Source of the DNA: Phyllobacterium sp. T1293
GTDB taxonomy: Bacteria > Pseudomonadota > Alphaproteobacteria > Rhizobiales > Rhizobiaceae
NCBI RefSeq assembly: GCF_020731415.2
Contig: NZ_CP088273.1
Coordinates: 2,361,001 to 2,425,000, forward strand
DNA: 64,000 nucleotides
Direction: 5' to 3'
Of this stretch, positions 57,075 to 64,000 are shown in pieces; positions within the stretch are counted from its first letter, which is position 1, and every line of letters begins with the position of its first letter. The position numbers and the translations under genes are program-made. The notes under the pieces are model-generated. The model did not search any database. It was not told where the DNA came from and saw nothing but the letters and a program-made list of their open reading frames with translations.

Positions 57075-57422
57075 ATGAGCAAATTGATTTACAAGATTGC
57101 CCCAAGGGCACTTTGGCGGGCGGCAGAAGCTGCCGGTGTGTTTGATGGCGCACCGATTGACCATGCCGATGGCTATATTCATTTTTCCACCGCTGCACAG
57201 GCGGTGGAAACGGCAGCCAAACACTTTGTTGGACAGGATGACCTGCTGCTGATTGCAGTCGAGGCTAACCGACTTGGCGAAGCCTTGAAGTACGAAGTTT
57301 CTCGCGGCGGTGATCTTTTCCCGCATCTCTATGCATCGCTCCCCATGGATGCAGTTCTATGGGTCAAGCCTCTGCCGCTTGATGCCGGCGGCAAACACCA
57401 GTTTCCGGAGATGGATGCATGA
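57075..57422 (+). CDS. DUF952 family protein
   Basis: The 115-residue protein has LIYKIAPRALWRAAEAAGVFDGAPIDHADGYIHFSTAAQAVETA, typical of DUF952. Function is not known. It overlaps the pyrD start by 4 bases (ATGA), so the two are translated together; that pairing recurs in rhizobia (family knowledge), but no link to pyrimidine synthesis is shown. Confidence 0.88.
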   Translation: MSKLIYKIAPRALWRAAEAAGVFDGAPIDHADGYIHFSTAAQAVETAAKHFVGQDDLLLIAVEANRLGEALKYEVSRGGDLFPHLYASLPMDAVLWVKPLPLDAGGKHQFPEMDA

Positions 57423-58516
57423 GCGGGCTGTTTCAGTCGATTGGCCGCAAAGTTCTCTTTACCTTCGACCCGGAAGATGCCCACGGCATGTCGATCAAGG
57501 CCTTGAAAACGGGACTCGTTCCGTCCTGTGCCTCAACGAATGATCCAGCCTTGCGTGTCGAGATTGCGGGACTGAAGTTTCCAAATCCATTGGGTATGGC
57601 TGCGGGTTACGACAAGAATGCTGAGGTGCCGGACGCTTTATTGAAACTTGGCTTCGGTTTCGCTGAAATCGGCACTCTCACGCCACTGGCGCAATCCGGT
57701 AATCCGAAACCACGTATTTTCCGTCTGGTTGAAGACAATGCCGTAATCAATCGTCTCGGCTTCAACAATGAAGGCCATGAGGCTGCGTTCCAGCGCCTTT
57801 CATCACGCAAGAACCATCCGGGAATTGTCGGGGTCAATATCGGAGCCAACAAGGATTCGGCTGATCGCGTGGCAGACTATGTGGCCGGTATCCGCAAATT
57901 CCATACGCTTGCAAGTTACTTCACCGTCAACATCTCTTCGCCGAACACGCCCGGTCTGCGTGACCTGCAGGCGCGCGACAGCCTCAAGGAATTGCTCGGC
58001 AAGGTGCTGGAAGCGCGCGATGAAGTTGCTGCACAATCGGGCGCAAGGCGGTCCGTATTTCTGAAGATCGCACCTGACCTGCCTAATGCAAGCCTTGACG
58101 ATATTGCGGCCGAGGTTGGACTACATCCGCTTGATGGTCTGATCATCTCCAATACCACGCTGTCACGCACTGGCTTGCGCAGCGCGAAAAACACAGCCGA
58201 GGCTGGTGGACTTTCAGGCGCACCGATCTTCACCCGCTCAACAATTGTTCTGGCTAAAATGCGCCAGCGCGTTGGACCTGATCTGCCAATCATCGGTGTT
58301 GGTGGCATTGACAGCGCCAAGACAGCAATCGCAAAAATCCGCGCGGGCGCTGATCTTGTCCAGCTCTACACGAGTATGATCTATCGCGGCCCCGGGCTTG
58401 CTGCCGAGATTATCAAGGATATGTCAGCGGCACTAAAACGCGACGGCGTGAGCAACATTGCTGAACTGCGTGACCGCGATGTTGCAGAGTGGGCTGTCAA
58501 AGACATCCCAGCCTGA
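57419..58516 (+). CDS. pyrD: dihydroorotate dehydrogenase (quinone), class 2
   Basis: PyrD oxidises dihydroorotate to orotate in pyrimidine synthesis, passing electrons to membrane quinones. The 365-residue protein has the membrane-associating N-terminal part (MSGLFQSIGRKVLFTFDPEDAHGM). It has FPNPLGMAAGYDKNAEVPDALLKLGFGFAEIGTLTP, the catalytic serine in VNISSPNTPGLRDLQ and the FMN-binding GGIDSAKTAIAKIRAGADLVQLYT. Upstream overlap with DUF952. Confidence 0.97.
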   Translation: MSGLFQSIGRKVLFTFDPEDAHGMSIKALKTGLVPSCASTNDPALRVEIAGLKFPNPLGMAAGYDKNAEVPDALLKLGFGFAEIGTLTPLAQSGNPKPRIFRLVEDNAVINRLGFNNEGHEAAFQRLSSRKNHPGIVGVNIGANKDSADRVADYVAGIRKFHTLASYFTVNISSPNTPGLRDLQARDSLKELLGKVLEARDEVAAQSGARRSVFLKIAPDLPNASLDDIAAEVGLHPLDGLIISNTTLSRTGLRSAKNTAEAGGLSGAPIFTRSTIVLAKMRQRVGPDLPIIGVGGIDSAKTAIAKIRAGADLVQLYTSMIYRGPGLAAEIIKDMSAALKRDGVSNIAELRDRDVAEWAVKDIPA

Positions 58517-58591
58517 TCTTGAAGCGTAATTTTGCCATTGTTCCTCAATCCAAAGGAGCAGCGATATTCCCAACCACATGGAAACAGATTG

Positions 58592-59677
58592 ATGACAAGC
58601 AAAAGACGGGTTGCAGTTCTCTTTGGCGGACGTTCAGCCGAACATGAGGTTTCCCTTCTTTCTGCCAGCAATGTCGTCAAGGCCATCGATACGTCAAAAT
58701 ACGAAATAGTGCCTATCGGCATTACACGCAGCGGGCGGTGGCTGCTGGTTGAGCTTGAAGATGGTGGCCTTCCAAAGGTAGTGCCGACAACCGGACCAGA
58801 GGTCAGCCTGCTGCCGGGTGGTAAAGGTCGTCTTTTGGTTATTCCGGCAAGTGGCGCGCCGCATGAACTGCCGCCTATCGATGTGGTTTTTCCAGTGCTG
58901 CATGGCCTCTATGGTGAAGACGGCTCTGTGCAGGGATTGGCCGAAGTCGCTGATGTGGCCTATGTTGGCTGCGGGATTCTCGGGTCCGCTGCGGCTATGG
59001 ATAAGGACATTGCCAAGCGCCTGCTTAAAGAGGCAGGACTGCCAGTCGCGCGTGGCGTGACGATCCAGTTTGGCGAAGCGGCCTCTTTCGACGATATCGC
59101 ACGCGATCTGGGGACGCCGGTCTTTATCAAACCTGCCCGGCAGGGCTCATCCGTCGGTGTCGGCAAGGCAGCGACTGCGGAAGCCTTTGATGCGGCCATC
59201 AAAGAGGCCTTCAAGCACGACCGTAAGCTCATCGTAGAAGAATTCGTTCAGGCGCGCGAGATTGAATTCGGCGTGCTGGAACATGGCGATGGATCATTGA
59301 CTGTCTCAGTCCCCGGCGAGATCGCACCGGCGGCAAGCCATGGGTTTTATACCTATGAAGCCAAGTATATCGACGCGGATGGTGCTGCCCTGTCTATTCC
59401 AGCCAATCTCCCGGACGCTGTCACCGGGCAGTTGCAGGATATGGCGGGCCGCGCATTCCGGGCCTTGGGCTGCGAAGGCATGGCCCGCGTTGATTTCTTC
59501 GTTCGGCCCGATATGAGCATGGTCGTCAACGAGGTCAACACCATACCGGGCTTCACCAATATCAGCATGTATCCGAAGGCGCTTGGAGCGACTGGCATCC
59601 CCTATCCCGAACTTGTGGACCGATTGATCCAGCATGCGATTGATCGCGCTGAACGGCAACCCAGCTCATTGGTCTAG
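58592..59677 (+). CDS. ddl: D-alanine--D-alanine ligase
   Basis: Ddl joins two D-alanines for the peptidoglycan stem peptide. The 361-residue ATP-grasp enzyme has RVAVLFGGRSAEHEVSLLSASNVVKAI, the HGLYGEDGSVQGL motif, DKDIAKRLLKEAGLPVA, KPARQGSSVGVGKA and the C-terminal VVNEVNTIPGFTNISMYPK. The ATG after GGAAACAG was chosen. It ends 4 bases overlapping the convergent MATE gene. Confidence 0.96.
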   Translation: MTSKRRVAVLFGGRSAEHEVSLLSASNVVKAIDTSKYEIVPIGITRSGRWLLVELEDGGLPKVVPTTGPEVSLLPGGKGRLLVIPASGAPHELPPIDVVFPVLHGLYGEDGSVQGLAEVADVAYVGCGILGSAAAMDKDIAKRLLKEAGLPVARGVTIQFGEAASFDDIARDLGTPVFIKPARQGSSVGVGKAATAEAFDAAIKEAFKHDRKLIVEEFVQAREIEFGVLEHGDGSLTVSVPGEIAPAASHGFYTYEAKYIDADGAALSIPANLPDAVTGQLQDMAGRAFRALGCEGMARVDFFVRPDMSMVVNEVNTIPGFTNISMYPKALGATGIPYPELVDRLIQHAIDRAERQPSSLV

Positions 59678-61029
59678 TTGGCGAACTGCAACCTTGCCCG
59701 CCGTGGCAGGATTGCCAGAAGCGACAGTCCCCGCAATCCGAGGAAAAGGTGCAGCGCCAGCCAGAGACCGTGATTGCCCATGAATTGCGGCAGGACGTAA
59801 TAGGCGGCGAAATAACCGAGGAGTGACAGGATCATCATGTTGCGCATGTCGCGCGACCATGTGGCGCCGATGAAGACGCCGTCCATATGGAAGGCCAACA
59901 GGCCGGTGACAGGAGCCAAAGCCGCCCATGGCATGTAAAGTGCTGCCATGGCCTGAACATCGGCCGACTTGATCAGCAGGGCAACGATGGCGTTGCCATA
60001 GGTCAGGAAGAAAAGTGCCATCAGCGAAGCCAGAACCAGTCCCCACAGGAATGATAGCTTGATGCCGCGATCAAAGGCCGGGCGATAATGTGCGCCTACG
60101 GCACGGCCGGAAATCTGCTCCGCGGCCGTGGTTACGCCATCGATCAGATAGCCTGAAATCAGCAGAAAATTCATCAAAACGGCGTTCGTCGCCAATGTCA
60201 CTGCACCCGCTTCGGTACCAGCGCGGGTGAAATAGGCATAGGCGATAAGCAGAAAGAAAGAACGCAACATGATATCGCGGTTGACCGCAAACATCCGTCG
60301 AATGGCATGCATATCGAGGATACGCGCAAGAGAGGGGTTGGGCACCGCGCGAAACTGCCAGTAGACCATCGTCAAGCCAACCAGAAGCGCCACGCTTTCG
60401 CCGAGAACTGTTCCCCAGGCAATGCCCGCAACACCCCAACCCTGAACGAGGCCCAGCCAATAGGTCATGATGACATTGACACCGTTCAGCAGGAATTGCA
60501 GGTAAAGCCCCTGCATCGCCTTTCCCTGCCCCAGCAGCAGACCAAGCACGACGAAATTCCCGAGCGCCATCGGCGAAGAAAAAAGCCGGATCGACACGTA
60601 AGTTGACATGGCGTTGGCGACGGCTGAATCCGGGTTCATAAACCTGATCGTCCCGGTCAGAACCAAAGGCGTGATAGCGATAAAAACAAAGCCGACAACC
60701 ACTGCAATGCCGATTGCCCGCCAGAACACGGCTTGCTGCTCGACATTGTCATGGCGTCCCATGGCCTGCGCCACCAACCCTGTCGTTCCGGCACGCAGAA
60801 AATTCATAGTCGAAAACAGAAAATCAAAGACCAATGCGCCGATCGCAAGCCCGCCCAGCAAATGCGGATCGCCAAGCTGGCCAATAACAGCTGTGTCGAC
60901 AAGGCCAAGCAAAGGTGTCGTCAGCGATGCCAGCATCACCGGAATCGTAATCGCCAGCATCAAGCGATTGGTCACCTCGAATGGGCGAACAATCTTTGAT
61001 CCATCAGGAGTTGACACTTGCGTTGACAT
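59674..61029 (-). CDS. MATE-family efflux transporter
   Basis: The 451-residue protein has about 12 helices in two halves. It starts IPVMLASLTTPLLGLVDTAVIGQLGDPHLLGGLAIG and has AGTTGLVAQAMGRHD and the C-terminal repeat AEQISGRAVGAHYRP. MATE pumps export drugs or metabolites against Na+ or H+; this branch (DinF-like) is uncharacterised. Single gene, ends tail-to-tail with ddl. Confidence 0.9.
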   Translation of the reverse strand: MSTQVSTPDGSKIVRPFEVTNRLMLAITIPVMLASLTTPLLGLVDTAVIGQLGDPHLLGGLAIGALVFDFLFSTMNFLRAGTTGLVAQAMGRHDNVEQQAVFWRAIGIAVVVGFVFIAITPLVLTGTIRFMNPDSAVANAMSTYVSIRLFSSPMALGNFVVLGLLLGQGKAMQGLYLQFLLNGVNVIMTYWLGLVQGWGVAGIAWGTVLGESVALLVGLTMVYWQFRAVPNPSLARILDMHAIRRMFAVNRDIMLRSFFLLIAYAYFTRAGTEAGAVTLATNAVLMNFLLISGYLIDGVTTAAEQISGRAVGAHYRPAFDRGIKLSFLWGLVLASLMALFFLTYGNAIVALLIKSADVQAMAALYMPWAALAPVTGLLAFHMDGVFIGATWSRDMRNMMILSLLGYFAAYYVLPQFMGNHGLWLALHLFLGLRGLSLLAILPRRARLQFAN

Positions 61030-61124
61030 GGAAACACCGGAGAAAGAGGCCAGAAGGCTAGCGGTGTTCTATGCCATTGGACGCCGTTCTTTTCCAGCAC
61101 TATCGGCCAATTGCAGCCGAAAGA

Positions 61125-61622
61125 TTAGCTTGCAAGAACGAGCGCCCAATAGCGCTGGGTACTGCCGCTTGACGCTTCGGAATAAGCAAGACCAAACCGG
61201 GTGAATTTTTGATCAAGCATATTACGGCGATGCGGAGGCGAAGCCATCCACATGGCAAAGAGTCGGTCCAATTCCATACGGCCCACCGCAATATTTTCTG
61301 CAGCAAGACCATGAATTTCATTATTTCTCACCCGAGTTGCAAAATCGCGGCCCCAGCCCGTCGTATGCGACATCCGGCCTGCGCTTGCCATAAAACCCGC
61401 CTGCTGCAAGGCGGCTTTTTCCAGAGTGGAATCCGCAGTCAAACCGGCAAGGCCATTTGAAGACCGTATATTCTGAACGAGGGAGGTAGCTGACGACGAA
61501 ACGCCTTCTCCCTTTCCGGGCGGGCTTGTCACCGTCTGGCACGCTGCCAACGGCAAGAGTGCCGAGACAGTTGCAAAACCAAGAAAGCTGCGGCGTGACA
61601 AACGAAATTCTAAAGCTGGCAT
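61125..61622 (-). CDS. CAP/SCP-domain lipoprotein
   Basis: The 165-residue protein has a twin-arginine-like start (RLSRRSFLGFATVSALLPLAAC) with a lipobox LAAC. A CAP/SCP-type domain follows: LVQNIRSSNGLAGLTADSTLEKAALQQAGFMAS, GRMSHTTGW, NEIHGLAAENIAVG and MWMASPPHRRNMLDQKFTRFGLAY. Bacterial CAP proteins are secreted, often cell-wall or nuclease-associated, but the role here is unknown. The ATG with AGGAATTGCC upstream was chosen. Confidence 0.86.
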   Translation of the reverse strand: MPALEFRLSRRSFLGFATVSALLPLAACQTVTSPPGKGEGVSSSATSLVQNIRSSNGLAGLTADSTLEKAALQQAGFMASAGRMSHTTGWGRDFATRVRNNEIHGLAAENIAVGRMELDRLFAMWMASPPHRRNMLDQKFTRFGLAYSEASSGSTQRYWALVLAS

Positions 61623-61698
61623 AGGCAATTCCTGAATGAGACACACTGCCGATACCCAGCAATTGTGGCTCATTCAGGCCAGAGAGATATTTTTGCGC

Positions 61699-61965
61699 TC
61701 AGCGCCGAAAGCTTAACAACCGCAGGATGATGAAACAGGGAATGACCACAACGGCACCAAGCAAGAAATAGTCAGCGAAACGCTCAATGGCACCAAAGCC
61801 AAGATTCCAGATGCGGCGGGCAAAGTTCTCAAAACCATAGAGAATATCGAGCGGCGACCAGTTGAACGCACTCATGACCACGCCAACAAAAAGCGAGATG
61901 ACAACGAGCTTGAGCAAGATGCGGCCGGGCGTGTCTCCCAGAAAACGGTTTATATTGTCTGACAT
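61699..61965 (-). CDS. DUF6460-like small membrane protein
   Basis: The 88-residue protein has two helices: ILLKLVVISLFVGVVMSAF and FLLGAVVVIPCFIILRLL. It starts MSDNINRFLGDTPGRILL and contains WSPLDILYGFENFARRIW, which I recognise as the rhizobial DUF6460 pattern. Function unknown. The next gene in the window lies beyond an AT-rich gap. Confidence 0.78.
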   Translation of the reverse strand: MSDNINRFLGDTPGRILLKLVVISLFVGVVMSAFNWSPLDILYGFENFARRIWNLGFGAIERFADYFLLGAVVVIPCFIILRLLSFRR

Positions 61966-62259
61966 CGATACTCCGGTGATAGGGCGGCAACAGCTGCGAT
62001 CCCCTTCACATATGGCGATTAGCGATCTGGTTCAAGCAATTGGATTGTCGGTTTCAAGATGGTCGCGGTGCAACACACCCATATCCAAAACAGCATTTGT
62101 TCAAAATGATACTGAATTCACCTGGTGATTATTCAAGAATAGAAGGCTTATACCAGCCTAATAATCACTATAGACGAATAAACACTCGACGTCGCTTTTC
62201 AAGCAACTTAAAAACAATCAAAGGTTGTGGGTTCGAGACCAACTACAGTTGAGGAATGG
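61966..62259. other. AT-rich gap with a tRNA 3'-end-like fragment
   Basis: These 294 bases have no convincing gene. The right end (62223-62250) contains GGTTGTGGGTTCGAGACC, which looks like the variable loop and T-arm of a tRNA (loop TTCGAGA, one stem mismatch) with no matching 5' half. It may be an attachment-site remnant at the edge of the T6SS segment. Composition is lower in G+C than on the left. Confidence 0.35.
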
Positions 62260-64000
62260 ATGGAATTTGACTTCACCGACGCAGGCTTGATTCAAGCCGA
62301 CCGCATTCTTCGCATTTCAACGTCGCTGGGGACAGATGTTCTTCTGGCCGAGAAAATGAATATCCGCGAGGAAATCAACGGCCTGTTCGAGATCGCGGTC
62401 GACGTCAAATCCAAACGTACCGACATCAAGCCGGAAGAGCTTGTGGGAACGCTTATCGATCTATCGCTGGAAATCGCCTATGGCCAGCGGCGGCCTTGGA
62501 ATGGTCTTGTCACGGGGTTGAAGGAAGGCCCGCCTGTCTCGCGTGGTCTGCGCTCCTACAGCTTGATCATCCGCCCGCAATTGTGGCTGCTGTCGCAACG
62601 CTCCGACTGCCGCATCTTCATGGACATGACCACGGTGCAGATCGTGGAAACGCTTTTGAGCGAACACGGCATCAAGGCCGCGGTCACAGGCGGCGTTGTC
62701 ACGCCGCCCGCACCGATGCACTACTCCGTGCAATGGAACGAAACTGATCTTGCCTATCTCACCCGGCGGCTGGAAGCCGACGGCCTGTTCTACTGGTTTG
62801 AACATGAGGAAGGCCAGCATACGCTGCATGTGGCAAGTCATCCCTTCGGTTATACGAAGGGTCCTGATACCGATGTCAGGTTTGCAGCGGGTTCCACGGA
62901 CAGAAACCACATCAGCGAGTTTGCCCGCAATTATCAGTTCACGCCGGGAAAACGTGCTGGCGGCGACTGGAACTTTGAAAAGCCGCAAGGACCGCAGGGG
63001 GCAACGACGCCCTCGCTTGTCTCGCTCCCCAAAAATGCCGAATATGAGCTGTTCCACTATCCATCAAAAGCGATGGATCAATCGGCCAATGATCAGGCTT
63101 CCAGACTGCGTATGCAGGCGGTGGAAGCGGGTCATGAACAGATCGAAGGATCATCGACGGTCAGAACGCTGGCGGCGGGGCGGCGGTTCAAGCCTTACGA
63201 GGTGGCGCACGCGGACCACCAGCACGAAGAATACGTGGTCACCGCGATTGTCCACCAGATCGTTGATTCATCCTACGAGACGGGCGATGGCAAGCTGGAA
63301 TACGCCAATTCATTCATAGCCCTTCCCAGCCGCTTGCCGGCAACACCGCATCGCCATACCAGCACTCCACGGATTGATGGCTCGCAGGTTGCCATCGTCG
63401 CCGGTCCGCCGGGTGAAGAAATCCATCCAGATGAATATGGACGCATCAAAGTCTGGTTTCCGTGGCAACGCAACCGCGCCAAGAAAGACGGTTCCGACAC
63501 CTGCTGGATTCGCGTGATGCAATCATGGGCGGGCAGCAGTTTCGGCGCACAGGTGATCCCCCGCATCGGCATGGAAGTGATGGTTACCTATCTCGAAGGT
63601 GACCCGGACAGACCCGTCGTCACAGGTATCGTGCCTAATCCGAGCACGAAAGTGCCGTATACGTTACCTGACAACAAAACCAAGAGCACATTCAGGACAA
63701 ACACCCATAAGGGTGACGGCTTCAATGAACTGAGCTTTGAAGATGAGAATGGTCAGGAAGAAATTTATATGCATGCCCAGCGGGATAACCGAATCCATGT
63801 GGGTAACAGCCGCTCGAAGCGCGTTGATAACAATCAGGCTGAAAGTGTCGGTCACAATAAAACAATCGAGGTTGGCAACAACCATCACGAGGTGATCGGC
63901 GGCAATATGACGTTGATGGTCGGGCCGAATATCCTTCAAAAGGGTGTAACGGCAGCCATGCAGGTTCTGCGTTCCAAGACCCGCGATCTGCTGTCATCCA
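62260..64000 (+). CDS. vgrG: type VI secretion tip protein VgrG (partial, runs off the window)
   Basis: The reading frame is open from the ATG (GAGGA five bases upstream) to the right edge, at least 580 residues. The gp27-like N-terminal domain contains AEKMNIREEINGLFEIAVDV and CRIFMDMTTVQIVETLL. The gp5-like OB domain contains EIHPDEYGRIKVWFPWQRNR, DTCWIRVMQSWAG and VMVTYLEGDPDRPVVTG. A needle-type repeat region follows (GNSRSKRVDNNQAESVGHNKTIEVGNN). VgrG trimers tip the Hcp tube and carry effectors. The C-terminus, which may hold an effector or adaptor region, is not in the window. Confidence 0.94.
   Translation, partial: MEFDFTDAGLIQADRILRISTSLGTDVLLAEKMNIREEINGLFEIAVDVKSKRTDIKPEELVGTLIDLSLEIAYGQRRPWNGLVTGLKEGPPVSRGLRSYSLIIRPQLWLLSQRSDCRIFMDMTTVQIVETLLSEHGIKAAVTGGVVTPPAPMHYSVQWNETDLAYLTRRLEADGLFYWFEHEEGQHTLHVASHPFGYTKGPDTDVRFAAGSTDRNHISEFARNYQFTPGKRAGGDWNFEKPQGPQGATTPSLVSLPKNAEYELFHYPSKAMDQSANDQASRLRMQAVEAGHEQIEGSSTVRTLAAGRRFKPYEVAHADHQHEEYVVTAIVHQIVDSSYETGDGKLEYANSFIALPSRLPATPHRHTSTPRIDGSQVAIVAGPPGEEIHPDEYGRIKVWFPWQRNRAKKDGSDTCWIRVMQSWAGSSFGAQVIPRIGMEVMVTYLEGDPDRPVVTGIVPNPSTKVPYTLPDNKTKSTFRTNTHKGDGFNELSFEDENGQEEIYMHAQRDNRIHVGNSRSKRVDNNQAESVGHNKTIEVGNNHHEVIGGNMTLMVGPNILQKGVTAAMQVLRSKTRDLLSS

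Noticed and set aside
62223..62250. tRNA-like sequence as an intact tRNA
   Set aside because: Only a T-arm and variable loop are present; no acceptor, D-arm or anticodon arm precedes it.

Overview
The window reads as a chromosomal segment of an alphaproteobacterium of the Hyphomicrobiales (Rhizobiales), most likely Brucellaceae or Phyllobacteriaceae. The grounds are the Entner-Doudoroff order zwf-pgl-edd, the compact block murA-DUF2948-hisD-UPF0262-phosphatase-infA-maf-yacG, an ALAS-type hemA, a DUF1127 mini-protein, a CCUCCUCCC 'cuckoo'-type small RNA and several rhizobial families of unknown function (DUF6492, DUF2948, DUF6460). The genus is inferred from gene content only; no search was run.

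Layout. 0-5 kb: 3' part of a PiT phosphate permease, two short-chain dehydrogenases, an aldehyde dehydrogenase and an intergenic composite of nested inverted repeats. 4.5-8.5 kb: zwf-pgl-edd, converting glucose-6-phosphate to KDPG. 8.5-11.9 kb: a GlxA/GbdR-like AraC regulator and folD, divergent from a lone sarcosine oxidase beta subunit, which suggests a one-carbon (methylamine/betaine) unit. 11.9-20.7 kb: a polysaccharide cluster (GumC/Wzz-like chain-length protein, Wzx flippase, DUF6492 protein, WecG/TagA, GT4, GT2 and a Wzy/ligase). A GT2 and a polysaccharide deacetylase lie far away at 42-44 kb beside tRNA-Thr. 20.8-27.3 kb: proC, then the urease genes ureDAB and ureCEFG, split by an oppositely oriented gene for a small exported protein.

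27.3-34.5 kb is an accessory-looking stretch: a luciferase-like monooxygenase, small and secreted proteins, a lipoprotein, the small RNA with three CCTCC loops, a glycerate kinase, an amidase, a DUF1127 protein and a MipA-like outer-membrane protein. 34.6-42 kb is a housekeeping core with tRNA-Phe, the murA-yacG block and tRNA-Thr. 44-52.4 kb holds a LysR/azoreductase pair, MgtC, galE, hemA, an AbrB-type membrane protein with an aminotransferase, and mscL. 52.6-54.7 kb holds a hybrid histidine kinase that looks internally deleted, convergent with a NarL-type response regulator. 54.9-62 kb holds proline iminopeptidase, a VOC protein, DUF952-pyrD, ddl, a MATE pump, a CAP-domain lipoprotein and a DUF6460 protein. 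The window ends inside a type VI secretion VgrG gene, preceded by an AT-rich gap with a tRNA-like fragment.

The most rewarding places are: the small RNA near 29.6 kb; a nearly identical 13-base motif upstream of both that RNA and the DUF1127 gene; the antisense gene splitting the urease operon; the truncated kinase; and the VgrG boundary. No CRISPR array, transposase or phage block was seen. Many convergent gene pairs end within a few bases of each other.
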